Made by a program: the position numbers and the translations under genes. 64,000 bases of DNA, taken from NCBI GenBank assembly GCA_037957365.1, contig JARHVA010002424.1:2027001-2091000 (forward strand), read 5' to 3'. Origin of the DNA: Torreya grandis. Lineage: Eukaryota; Streptophyta; Pinopsida; Cupressales; Taxaceae. Numbering within the stretch: the first letter of the stretch is position 1; every line of letters begins with the position of its first letter. Positions 12,215-23,091 of this stretch are shown here, piece by piece. The notes under the pieces were generated by a model that saw only the letters and a program-made list of their open reading frames with translations, was not told where the DNA came from and did no database searches.

Positions 12215-12657
12215 GTGACCTAGTGTATTATCTATGAGGACCATTTTAGCTATACCATATTATCAACATTATTCTTTTAACCATACCATTATACCATTCT
12301 ATCACCTTTACCACTTCACCATTCCATTCTATTATACCTTTCCTATCGATTGAGTTATTTTTCACCCTCCCTACCCAGCCTATTTGACCTTGGTTCCATT
12401 TCATTAGGTCTACAACTAATTTCAACATGAATATTTAGATCAAGTAGCAATAGTTGTTTTTATATTTCAAACCAAGGTTATATTTTGGAGCATTATGATA
12501 GTGGTTTGTTATTTGAATCCTTCATTTTTTATTCAATTCTATACCACATGGACCTAATTATAATTATATTTGGGCAAATCACTATCTCATTATTATGTTA
12601 CTAATTATAACTACCTATGGGAAAACTAGGGGAACACTTGTTTATCATGCCTTGAAT
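12215..12657 (+). other. 3' non-coding part of the Tat element, upstream of the insertion
   Basis: This is non-coding sequence after the integrase stop. At about 12543-12625 it holds two diverged units of the motif attataactacctatggg, whose main array is at 22663-23091. The shared motif ties this segment to 21.3-23.3 kb, as expected if the intervening 8.7 kb is a later insertion. Confidence 0.6.
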
Positions 12658-13881
12658 TGTATGTAAACAGAAATTCATCATGTCTATAAATCATTCCTAG
12701 CTCAAAGAAGATATAGTATACCTACACTTCCAATTGGGGATATCTACACTTCCAATTGGGGATACACTTGTTAAGTGGGAGCATGACCAATATGGGGATC
12801 TACTAAACCCAATTAGGGGATCACTTGTCACAACATATCATGATAGGAAGGGTTCCAAAGCCTACAATATAACGCAATCACACAATAACCTTAATGGAGT
12901 TCTAAGGTTTAAAACATTCACTTATTAAAATAATAATAAATTAAATCTAATCTAGTGCACACCAAAGCTTGTGACATAAAGTGGGTGTTAGAAAAAATAA
13001 ACTAAATATGTATTAGAATACATATACTCACATCAATGTATATAAAATCATAATACATAGAAAAAGAATAAAAATGGATTATCTATATACTCTTATAAAG
13101 GATAAATAAAATTAGGAATACTTACCATTGAAGATGAACCCATTGAGCCTCAATCTCTCCCTTGGCCAAGGTGTTTTGTAAGAGATTGTTGTGGTATGTA
13201 AAGATAACTAAGATAAATTAGCTCTAGGATAAATAACCTATCTAAGCATCTAAAAGAATTCTCCATAAGACAAGATCCATATCTCCAAAGAAAGTATGGA
13301 ACCCTAAGCTTGATTCCTCAAGTATAATGGTCAATAAGTAGATGTTCACTCACACTTATTCATTATTAATTATTCTTTTATGAAATGGTGGGAAATGAAC
13401 TTGTATATATAGGTGGATATTTACCTAAATCCTCTTATAAATTTAAGTTGTATAGGTTCTAACTAGTTGAACCAATGTGTTTTCAAGTACAATTCATTAG
13501 GTTTTATCTAGGTCGATAGAAAGGCTAAAAATCTAAGAAAGTGAAAAATACCCCTAAACTATAATGGGTTGACATAGTTGACATAGTACAACTAACTAAT
13601 CAAAAGGGGGATAAGGTAAGAAAAAGAGGGATGGAAAGAGGAAAATACTAGAATAGGTAGTATTACTAAGAATAATCTTAGGGTTAATGGTTTTAGGAGA
13701 TAAGTTTGTAGATGGCAAGTGGAAAAAGGGACAACAATCTTATGAATCACCAATGGTCTTCCCACCCCTTTCCTATTGTATCCCTTAAGGCATGCACTTA
13801 GAGAGATTTAGAATTGATAGGTTATTTCAAGATACAAAGTTTCAATCATCAATAAAATTTTTAAAATATTATGTGTATACA
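12658..13881 (-). mobile_element. Gypsy LTR copy B (3' LTR of nested element)
   Basis: Begins TGTATG and ends tgtataca on the plus strand (1224 bp), and aligns along its whole length with copies A and C. A short local duplication (about 12722-12758) repeats the phrase ctacacttccaattggggat. No primer-site motif flanks the low-coordinate end, consistent with a 3' LTR. The quasi-palindromic motif occurs at about 13460-13480 and 13565-13590. Confidence 0.85.
13403..13412 (-). promoter_or_regulatory. TATA-like box in LTR B
   Basis: The minus strand reads ctatatataca, about 470 bp from the LTR's 5' end. Copies A, C and D have diverged TATA-like stretches at the corresponding place (about 1360, 20855 and 63990). 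The constant position suggests the U3 promoter of the family. No transcript evidence is available. Confidence 0.45.
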
Positions 13882-14880
13882 TATACCTCACTCAAAGCTC
13901 GTCATGTTTCACGTAAGTACAACACAGGAAGGTACTTCAAGAAATAGAACATGATAACACACAATGTTGATTCTAAGTAAAGTACAGTAAGTAACAAATA
14001 AGATAAATTAAAGGACTACATTGAAAAACACATACCTTTAACTTACCTTAGTGTCGTATATAAACAAGTAGATTTCAAGAGATGTGAATATTTCCAATGT
14101 AGAGAACACTAGACAAAATTGTATAAGTCAGTGCAAAAAATAGCCAAAAATTTAAAAAAAAAATGGATTAGGAATGATAAAGAAAAAAATTAGAAATTTA
14201 GGATTGGTAAAGCAAGGTTTTTATAATATTTAAAGAAAATAAAATACAAAATAATGGTAAATGAATGAAAAATGATTGGCAGATGAATGATAAATGATGA
14301 AAAATGATATTGAATAAATGACAAATGATATTGGAAAGCATGTAAATCATAAAAGACAAAAAGGAATGTGAATGCTATAAAAATATTAAAAGGATACGTA
14401 AGAAAGTTAAAATTAGGATCATGTAAGATAGGAAAAAAGGAAAACATGAAATAAAGAAAATGAAATTTATTGAAGATGGAAGACAAACATGAAGAAGGCA
14501 TATATGTAATAATGGAAAAAGGGTGTGGACTCAATTTTACACAACATAAGGGTAGTAAAATAATGATAAATGAAAGAAAAGAGTGATCCATACTTACTCA
14601 AACATATTTTTTTTTTCTCTAAGGATAAATAAAACTAAAATAAATTAATGCTAGCATGTTTTTAAGAGGTGAAGAAGAAGTATAAAAGAGGGAAAATAGA
14701 TTTGGAATCACAATTTGTCTACGAAGGGGGGAATGAAATGGGTGGAGGGGAGAATGAAGGAAAAACTAAGGTATAAAAACTCTTTATCAAAGTTAAGACA
14801 CTAAAATTATGTTTGTCAAAACAAGATGACTATCAACCTTAAGGACTATGAAGAACTTATCTTAGCTATACAAATCTTAG
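13882..14880. other. AT-rich non-coding stretch inside the nested element
   Basis: A/G-rich on the plus strand, with low-complexity aaatgat and gaaaaa runs. The open frame on the minus strand at 14190-14591 is Phe/Ile/Ser-rich and follows from this base bias. I see no protein family here. Confidence 0.5.
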
Positions 14881-15300
14881 ATAAACAAATGAAGTATATA
14901 TATCATCCCATGAAGGCTATATGCATGAAAATTAAAATAGACCTACCTCCAAAAAATGTTTTCCCCACTCTTCAAGACCCCTTATAGAGCTGTCAATCTA
15001 CTATAAATATTGGGTACCTGCATGAGAAAGTAGGTAACACTATAGAGTTTGTAGAATTCCCCTATTTTAATCTACTAGCCTACCACACCCAAAAGGACTT
15101 CAACTCTATGTGAGGCTAATTGTGGAGTTTTATCTTTGATTGTAGATAAGATATGTGTTTTTCATCACATATTTTGGTGTGAATTTGACTTTTAATATTT
15201 GTATGTTACCTTTTATATATCATTGCCTTTTGTTTCAAATGATTTGGCTTTTAACTTTCTTGATGGCTTCTTATATTCCTCCTCCATATAGATTCAGAAG
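14881..15300 (+). repeat. Dispersed repeat copy 1 (shared with 39070-39520)
   Basis: The sequence aligns by eye over about 430 bp with 39070-39520 in the same orientation. Shared phrases include attaaaatag..cttacct, aagaaagtaggta, tctac.ggcttaccacac, aatgtggagttt and tatctttggtgt. Copy 2 has a TATA-like ctataaataag at 39331-39341. This may be an LTR and leader of another LTR element, since a Met-initiated frame follows at 15263. Confidence 0.55.
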
Positions 15301-16300
15301 ACCAAACATGGGTGCTAAAGATGAATTTAATTTTAATACTTGGGACTTGGTGGCTATTAGAGATAAATTTAAAGAGCATGGGGTCTAAGAGTCTCATAAA
15401 TCTAGGTGAAATAAAAGTGCTATCTTGACTTCGACCTTGTTTTATCTAATGGGGAGTGAAATAATGGGGAAGATCAAGAGGAATGACACATGGAACAATT
15501 TTAATTTCTTAAAATTGAAAAAAATGTGACAAAGGGAAAAATAAGGGATACAATAATATCAAAGGTGTGATTCCTTACCATAATAATCAGGGAAATAGAG
15601 GAAAACATGCTAACATAGATTGTTTATAAATTCCATCTATTAAAAGAAGCAAAATATAAAGTTGAGAACATGGATCAAGAACAAAAAAAGATGGTAATTT
15701 TATGATGAGGGTCAATTAATATCCATGGTTTTACACTATAACTTCATAAAAGAGATAGACTTAATGGGTGCTATAAGAGAAATGTAAAACTTAAGTGAGA
15801 AAAATAAGTAAAAGGATGGTAATTTTGTGAGGAGTGTCAGGTCCTATCCATGATCTTATGAAGCAACTCACAAAAGAATAATCCATGGGGGTACCAAAAG
15901 AGAAATTTCAAAATATAAAGAATACTATGGTACATCAAGAGGTAAATTCTAAAGAAAGTGGGGGGAATGGTCATAAAGCTACTAAGGCAAAGCATGACAT
16001 AAAAAGACAAATGAAAGAGGTATATAAATACAAAAGTGAAAACAAATTCCAAATGTAATGTGAAAGAAAACCAAATAATGTAAAGGAAAAAAATGATGGT
16101 AGTAAAATGAATGTCAAGGAAGGAAATAAAAATTCACAAAAACAAAGAAATATGAGACAAGAGAACAAGACCTATGTTAACATCTGTATCAAGGATGAAC
16201 ATGTGAAATAAAAGTCTATAAGTCTTGGAAGGTTTCTTAAAGCTGGACTTGTTTATTATTATGAATTGTATAATAAGATTGGGCATATCAAAATACCCCA
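15263..16300 (+). pseudogene. Decayed Lys-rich reading frame, possible gag of a plus-strand element
   Basis: An ATG at about 15263 begins MASYIPPPYRFRRPNMGAKD, continuing to a stop at 15386. Degraded Lys/Asn/Glu-rich frames follow to about 16290, including a near-duplicate pair of about 125 bp (about 15690-15790 and 15815-15915). The final part reads YELYNKIGHIK, which would match a zinc knuckle only if two Cys had become Tyr. The same start region recurs, more decayed, at about 39433. I cannot assign a family with certainty; gag of an LTR element is my best reading. Confidence 0.3.
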
Positions 16301-16612
16301 ATGGGTAAGTGGATGTAGGGATGGGAATCAAAAGATGCCCTAAAGTCTGAAGGCACATGTGGATGGGCATCACAAGATTCCCCAACATGTGAGGTGGAGT
16401 AAGGTAACATTAAACCATTAAAATTATTTGCATTGGGTTGGTACGTACATTTAGAGATAGACAAATGTATTGGTTTGGTAGATTTTAAGTAGGTTTAATG
16501 TGACATATGATATACAAGAGAGGCATGAGGAGATAAAGGAGGTAAATTAGGATCATATAGGATATGGTTTAGAGTAGGCATTTGAACTAGGTACTCTTTT
16601 GGTTCATATGAC

Positions 16613-18330
16613 CTAAAAGGTTGAGGTCCAATAGATGCAACAAATATGTTTAAAGCTGTTCATATTAGATATACTTTTCTTATTGGTGTGGGAAGAAGGA
16701 TCAGTTGTGGTTTGAAAAAAATTAAAAATGGAGGTTTTTTCATTATGTAGTTGATGTTGATGTGATTGTGGTTCTTGAGATCGAATTTGAGAAGCTTGAA
16801 GATAGTCTTGATAATGTTGTTTTGTTAGGGTATCAAGATTGAAATGTTGACCATACAAGGAATAAATAATAAAATGGAGAAGATCACAACAAGACTCATG
16901 AGAATTATCTATAGTAGCATGCCACCAACAAAATTTATCAAGATTGTAGCAATTTGGAGGAGGTTTGGAAGGATCAAATCTCATGGGTTTAGAGGGTGGT
17001 AATATATTCTTAAGTTGTTCTAGACTCAAGGGAGGGTGGGTTGGGTTAAAATTGGTTGAATTGTATTCTCTATTTTGAGGTTGGGGAGGCTTATATGAAT
17101 CAATGTTATGAGAAAATTATTGAAAAGGTGATTTATTAGTTTTTTGAGGTGTTTCAAATTGAATCATAAGAAAGTATTGCCTTTTTGTTTGGTCTAAGGC
17201 TTCTTCTAAAGTTTTAGGGGAAAAGATTCAAACTTTCTATTGAAGGGGAGGTTTAAGAGTTATGACAAGGAATTTTAAAAGAGTATCATCATTCATTCTA
17301 TGGTCCACTTTATGACCAATATACTTCCATCATTTGAAGAAAGTTTGAGTAGATTCATTAAGAAGTTGCTTGGCATTAATTAAATGGCTAAGGTAAATTT
17401 CAATAGGGTCATCATGTTGGAATTCCTTCACTAGAGAATTGACTAAATTATCTATTTGTGAGATGGAATGTCTAGGAAGTTGGTTATACCATTCAAATGC
17501 ATCACCAACAAAGGTTTTGGCTAGGATATATATTGCCAAAATACTTAAGAAAAATAGTAGGGTCCTTAGTCCCATTATGTGATAGTTGGATAAATGTTTC
17601 CAATATATGTGGATGCAATAAATGGGGATAAAGGTTCATTTGGAATATGTTGAAGTATTTTTTTATTAATTATAGGTTGAGGGATGATATTCCCTTGGTA
17701 TCTCTAAGAGGAAGAGGGACAAAATTTTGATTTGGTTGAGACATGATGACTTGAGGTGGTCAACTAATCATGTGTAATAAATATTTTTGCATGTTCATCA
17801 TTTGAGATTGATTGGTTGTTTGCATAATGTTCATTAGCTATATGAGTTGTGAAATAAGTTGATTTGTATTAAGAGGTGGGTTTGAAGGTTGGTTATTAGT
17901 GTTGATAGAAGGGGGATGAGTATTATTTGTAGATGGAGGATTCCCAATATTAATATTAGTTACCTTAAGTGTGGGAGAAGAAGAAGGAAGTTTGGTAAGT
18001 CCACCATTCTTTTGAGGAGTGTAAATAGTATTATCATCAAGGTTTTTGAATAATTAAGAACCATATAGATTATCAATTTTATTGGTTTCATTCATGTTAC
18101 TTTGGCAAGTTCTAAGGCTAGGTGATCTTGTTATGGGTGTAGCAAGAGGTTTGTGAACATTGGTTGTAAGGGTATTAGTGTTGATAGGAGTATTTACAAC
18201 ATTGGTATTGGGATGAGGGTTAGGACTAATGACTTAAACTACATTACATTGTCTAGTGAGTGGTTTTAGTTTAGGAGAAGAGGAAGCATTAAATTGGATA
18301 GTTTCATCTAAAGTAATGAAATAAGTGAGG
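16613..18330 (-). pseudogene. Gypsy gag of the nested minus-strand element, decayed
   Basis: Going leftwards, an Asn/Pro/Thr/Gln-rich N-terminal part (about 18240-17720) includes NNTHPPSINTNNQPSNPPLN. It is followed by a capsid-like segment at 17575-17330: AKTFVGDAFEWYNQLPRHSI, then LVNSLVKEFQHDD and NAKQLLNESTQTFFK. The last open part (17029-16613) contains FCWWHATIDNSHESCCDLLH, which fits the C-x2-H...H-x4-C pattern that ends gag in many plant Gypsy elements, and ends in a stop. Frameshifts separate the parts. No protease follows. Confidence 0.75.
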
Positions 18331-18419
18331 TTATCCAAATCCTTGATTATGCAATGTTATAGACTAAGGGAAGGCTTTTCATGATGATGAACAAGACTAG
18401 ATAATAACACAAGGGGAAT

Positions 18420-18660
18420 AAAAATTGATATAAAATAGTATAGGGTTGGTTGGGTTGATCTTGTATAGAAAATAGGGACTGAAAAGGGTTTATAAATAGT
18501 ACAAAGCTGATTGGGTTGATCCTATATTACAAACAAAGAATGAAAAGGGTCTATAAATAGCATAGGGTTAAATGGGTTGATCCTATATCGTGTACATAGA
18601 TTAAAAAAGTTTTTTAGATAGTATATGGTCGATTGGGTTGATCTTGTACAATGAATAGAG
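18420..18660 (-). repeat. Tandem repeat of about 60 bp, four units, in the leader
   Basis: Units begin near 18420, 18480, 18541 and 18602. Each contains a phrase like ataaatagtatagggtt followed by tgggttgatcctatat. The array lies between the primer site and gag of the nested element. It may reflect leader repeats involved in packaging, but that is inference. Confidence 0.65.
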
Positions 18661-19705
18661 GCTAGAAATAGGCAAATTCCTTATTCTACCTATATTTTTG
18701 TTTCTACTATCCATTTTGCAAATTGTAAAATGCATTGAATTCATGATGACAAAGAGAATGAAAATAGGGAAGATGATAAATATGATTTCAAGTTGTGAAT
18801 AATACAATTTTATAGGTGATGTAAAGAAGTAAGTTCTAAAAGGAAATAAATAGTCAATTAGATCAACGATGTCCAATCCAATTGAGGCACACAAAGCAAA
18901 ACCTTGCACTAATACTAGATAATGCAAATTTTACACATAAAATTTATAAAAGAGCAATAAATCAACTTGAAAAGTAAATATCTAACTAATTGGTCAACTT
19001 GAATGTTTATTTGATTATTAATATATGATTTTAAATGTGATGGGGACTTGGCTATAAGCAAGGTACTAAACATAAATCTAAGGATGGTTTCAATTAGTTT
19101 AGGCTAAAAGGGACTATAGTAGTAATGATATATGATTGTTATTAGGTCACACCCCCTCAATTCACACACCATAGTGATAAGGATGTTGGGTGCTTAGATA
19201 TAATATACCATTAACCATGTTTTATACTTGACCAAAGCATCAAGTCAACTTCTCCCTTGGTGATAAAATCCAAGTAGGTTAGCCTTGGGTAGACAAAATG
19301 TTAAATTGATTTTTTAAATTATTTTATTTGGATATGTGTGCATAAAATGAAAATATTTAAACTAATTTATTAATTAAAAATCCCCTAATTAAAAAATGTG
19401 AGATATTCTAAACATACAAGCAACAGGAAACGAAACGTGTAAACTAATTACTAGCAAATATCAAGTTAATTCCAAATTGAAATAAGGTATATTTTTAACA
19501 TTATATGAAAAAAATACATAATAGGTTTGATAGGGTTAAACCTATACTATGGAAGTAAGGTTTGAAAAATGAACTGGGTTAGTAGGGTCGATCTAGTTAT
19601 TTCAAATGGCACACAAAACACAGAACTAGGTCGGTAGGGTCGATCCAGTTAACTATGCAAGGGTAGTTTTAAAAACTAAAAAATGTGAAAAGAAAGATAG
19701 AAAAG

Positions 19706-19743
<38 letters not shown>

Positions 19744-20095
19744 GAACCTTGGTGGATCAGAGATGTAATGAAGGAATATTTATGATGAATAACCTTGGAG
19801 TATGTTGACAAAATTTGCAAGCTAGGTCGATAGGATTGATCAAGCTGTATAAGAACCTACTATAGAGTGTTAAAATTGTAAGGGGTTTAGGTTGAACTAT
19901 TAGGCTAAAATGGATGTTTAAAATGTTGGAAACATATATTGGGTTGACTAGGGTGATCTAATTACCTATTCCTAGAAACCTATTTACTAAGAAAAATAGT
20001 TGGGTCGATAGAATCGATCCAGTATGTCAAAATATATTATCAAAATGATGATCAAAAGAATGAAATAAAGTGAAATAAATATTTCAAGGGTTATT
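18661..20095 (-). other. Leader of the nested Gypsy element
   Basis: Non-coding sequence with repeated gggtcgatc.agtt motifs (about 19578-19600, 19622-19645, 19828-19850, 19935-19960 and 20000-20020). Similar wording is found in the copy A leader at 1-560. An (AT)17 tract lies inside. Confidence 0.55.
19708..19741. repeat. (AT)17 microsatellite
   Basis: A perfect alternating AT tract of 34 bp. Confidence 0.97.
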
Positions 20096-20113
20096 TTCAC
20101 ATCAAGGTCACCA
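20096..20113 (-). other. Candidate primer-binding site of nested element
   Basis: The minus strand reads tggtgaccttgatgtgaa, three bases inside LTR C. It is TGG-initiated, and the A copy has the same site with one change. It partly resembles the tggcgactc site used by Tat/Ogre elements. The pairing tRNA is not established. Confidence 0.55.
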
Positions 20114-20116
20114 GAA

Positions 20117-21328
20117 TGTATGAAATTATAAATGCATCATGTCTATTAATCAATTGTGGCTCGAAGAAGATAGAGCATACCTACACTTTTGATTGGAGAT
20201 ACACTTGTTAAGTGGGAGCATGACCAATATGGGGATATTTTAGACCCAATTAGGGGATAACTTATCAAAACATATCATGATAGGAAGGGTTACAAATCCT
20301 AAAATCTAACATAATCACACAGCCACCCTAATGGAGTCCTAATGTTTAAATAATTCACTTACTCTAATAATAAAAAAGTAAATATAATCTAGTGCACACC
20401 AAATATTTTGGCATAAATTGGGGGTTATAAATAATAAAACAACTAAAGTAAACATGTATTAGAATAAATATACTCACATAAATATATATATGGAATCCTA
20501 ATACATGGGAGAAGAATACAAATTCATTATCTATCTACTCTTAAAAAAGATAAATAAGGTTAGGAATACTTACCTTTGAAGATGAACCCACTAATCCTCA
20601 ATCTCTCCCTTGGCCAAGGTGCTTTGCAATATATTGTTGTGGTATGTAAGGATAACTAAGATAAATCAGATCTAGGCTACATAACTTATCTAAGCATCTA
20701 AAAGACTTCTCCACAAGACAAGATCTGTATCTCCAAAAAAATTATGGAACCCTAAGCTTTATTCCTCAAGTAGAATGGTCAATAAGTAGATGTTCACTCA
20801 CACTTCTTCAACATTAATTCTTATCTTATGAAATGGTGGGAAATGAACTTTTACATATAGGTGGATCTTTCCCTAAATGATCCCAAAAACATTAGCTATA
20901 CAAGGTCAACCCAGTTGACCCAGTGTGTTTTTGGGGATAATTCACTAGGTCTGAGTTAGGTCTTCCAAAAGGCTAACAAGCTAAGAAAGTGAAAAATACC
21001 CCTAAACTATAATGGGTTGACCTTGTTAACCTAGTACAAATGATTGACCAAAAGGGGGTTAAGATAAGAAAAGGGGGGATGGAAAGAGGAAAATAATGGA
21101 ATAGGTAAGACTGAGAAGAATAAGCTTAGGGTTAATGGTTTTAGGAGACAAGTGTATAAATGGTAATTGGAAAATGGACAATAATCTTAAGAAGCACCAA
21201 TCATCTACCCACCCCTTTTTTAGTGCACCTCTTAAAGCATGCACTTAGAGAGATTGAGACTCGATAGGCTCCTTCAAGATAAAAAGTGTTAGTAATCGAT
21301 AAAAGTTTGAAAATATTATGTGTATATA
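20117..21328 (-). mobile_element. Gypsy LTR copy C (5' LTR of nested element)
   Basis: Starts TGTATG and ends tgtatata (the last CA mutated) on the plus strand; 1212 bp. It aligns with LTR B over its full length. The adjoining primer-site motif identifies it as the 5' LTR of the minus-strand element. Quasi-palindromic motifs lie at about 20903-20930 and 21010-21035. Confidence 0.85.
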
Positions 21329-21517
21329 TGAAGTACCATCTTGCCATGCCTATGTCATAATGTGTCATTTTCCAACCTTTCCTATTTTGTTTGAATTGGA
21401 TACTACACTAGTTAGATTCCTCCATGTAAGGTGTAACTATAGTGACTTGAGGTCCCATCTTGAGACTATGTAGGTAGTGCTCAATACATGTTGAGGTTAG
21501 CTCAGTCACCCCTTTTC

Positions 21518-21840
21518 CATGCTCTCATCATTTTATGAGCAGCCTAAACCATGCTTTCATCATTTTGTGATAAATTTCTAAGTTTGAACTCTCTCTTCAT
21601 TTTGTGAGCTTGGACCATTTGGTATCTCATCATTCTCAATTGAGTTGAGATGCTCTAAAAATTCTAAAAACATTTGTAAAACCAAATTATAAATCCAAAA
21701 AACATTATCCACTTCTTTGCCTTAAGTATTTTGGGAACCCTTACTAATTCACAAGAAACCACTTGTCATTTAGTTTCCCCATCCTTATTATCCTAGTCCC
21801 ACGCTCTCACCATTTTACAAGCCCATTCCCATAATTATTC
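21518..21840. repeat. Degenerate array of short hairpins (ctcatcattttatgag type)
   Basis: Units near 21519, 21551, 21586, 21621 and 21790 resemble tgctctcaccattttgtgag. The word ctcac-cattt-tgtgag can pair with itself as a 5-bp stem. The spacing is about 34 bp where the array is regular. It is homologous to the longer array at 52510-52835. Confidence 0.6.
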
Positions 21841-21892
21841 TCTCACATAATCATGTTTTATTTCTCATCATCTTCTTCTATCCCATTTTCTA

Positions 21893-21997
21893 GGAGAACA
21901 ACATTTGGCCTAAATTTTTTGTTGGATATTATGTCCATGGAACTATGTAGCCAACATCCACTTACCTAGTGCATCTGGAGATAGATCAACCACCCCC
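21893..21997 (+). other. Conserved LTR/UTR-like module (ggagaacaacatttggcc ... tatgtagcc)
   Basis: Matches 52995-53107 closely: the same opening, a central ggaactatgtag and a shared tail agatcarcca. A weaker relative sits at 21425-21512. The wording resembles the gaactac..gtaggc block found in terminal regions of many plant Gypsy elements. That comparison is from memory. Confidence 0.55.
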
Positions 21998-22662
21998 TTA
22001 ATTTTCTTATATTCCCCTATTTTGTTTTTTGTTAAGTTTTCTCCTTTTTTTAGGGTTAATGTTTGTTATCTTCTTTGTATTGTATTGTTCTTACTAACAT
22101 TATAATTAACCATTATTTGTGTTTGTTCATGTTTTTATTTTTTTTGTTATTTATTTTTTTGGTATCATGTTTTATTTTTTTTCTTATTTGTTTGCATTAT
22201 TATTGTTCCTTGATTCAATTTATCTATGTTAATTGGGTGATTCCTTACACATTATTCTTGAATCCATCCATATTCATACATCAACATAGACATCATGGTT
22301 TTTATCATTGGTGCATTATTTTTCATTGAGTATTAGATCACATGTGAGTCTTTATCCATATTTCAGCCAATTACTCATGGTGTTCTATCATGATGCCTAT
22401 CATCATGTGCTATAGCAAATATCATCTCAGGGAGTCTACATAGTAATGCATCAACGATATATCTCTTTGGCACCCACAATAACATAATTCCTGATATAAT
22501 CCAAACTATATCCTAAATAGAGTAATTAAATAATGAAATAATTTAACCTTTGTTAGTTCAGATGAGCATCTCCCTACTAGATGTTTTCCCAAATTCATCT
22601 TTCTCCTCTGTACCAATTTACCATCATATTCCACATCTTAATTTTCACTATCAAGGTAAAAT

Positions 22663-23091
22663 GCTTATAACCACCTTTGGGAAAATCATTGTATACCATC
22701 CCACTTGCATTACTAATGAATTTAACCACCTTTGGGAAAATCATTGTGTTTCTATCAATTTGAAGGTTAATGATTATAACTGCCTTTGGGCAAACCATTA
22801 TCTCTATCCACCAAATTGGGGCATGTTTTTATCCTACCAATGATTATAACCACCTATGGGAAAATCACTTTTTTCCCTTTTGATGATTATAACCACCTTT
22901 GGGAAAATCATTCTCTTGTTAGCCTAAGCCCTTTCCAATGATTATAATTACCTTTGGGAAAATTATTACCTTTTTTATATCCCACCTATGTTGATAATTA
23001 TAACCACCTATGGGAAAATCATCCTATTTGTTTTTCCTAACTAGGGCAACTTTATATACCATTGATTATAACCACCTATGGAAAAATCAGT
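22663..23091 (+). repeat. Tandem array, eight units of gattataaccacctttggg type
   Basis: Units occur near 22663, 22722, 22773, 22842, 22884, 22940, 22993 and 23063. Each has the core ataaccacctNtgggaaaat. Spacing varies from about 42 to 70 bp because the spacers differ, so this is not a simple minisatellite. Two more diverged units occur at 12543-12625, on the other side of the nested insertion. Confidence 0.85.

Larger units (their letters stand above)
3401..12657 (+). mobile_element. Plus-strand Ty3/Gypsy element, Tat lineage, decayed (5' part and pol)
   Basis: Domains appear in order gag, protease, RT, RNase H, second RNase H, integrase, all on the plus strand and all broken by stops or frameshifts. 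The order, the second archaeal-type RNase H and the motif wording place it in the Tat/Ogre group of plant Gypsy elements. The body ends at a stop at 12214. Its 3' untranslated part is cut at 12657 by the minus-strand element at 12658-21328 and resumes at 21329. The 5' LTR was not found; the left boundary is approximate. Confidence 0.85.
12658..21328 (-). mobile_element. Minus-strand Gypsy element nested in the Tat element (LTRs B and C)
   Basis: The two direct LTR copies of about 1.2 kb at its ends share TG...CA termini on the minus strand. The flanks read tgaat on the left (12653-12657) and tgaag on the right (21329-21333), a 4-of-5 match to a 5-bp target duplication. Going leftwards from the 5' LTR (C) come the primer site, a repeat-rich leader and a decayed gag. 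No protease, RT or integrase was recognised. The space where pol should be holds other sequence (13.9-16.4 kb), including a plus-strand repeat copy. The element is therefore non-autonomous, or its pol has been lost or replaced. Confidence 0.8.

Noticed and set aside
14190..14591. 133-codon minus-strand frame
   Set aside because: Phe/Ile/Ser-rich product of an A/G-rich plus strand; no motif.
22063..22329. 88-codon plus-strand frame resembling a membrane protein
   Set aside because: Arises from a T-rich stretch; no start context or homologous frame at the related 53 kb locus.
22663..23091. CRISPR-like array (conserved units, variable spacers)
   Set aside because: Context is a plant LTR element, spacers vary in length, and no cas gene exists.
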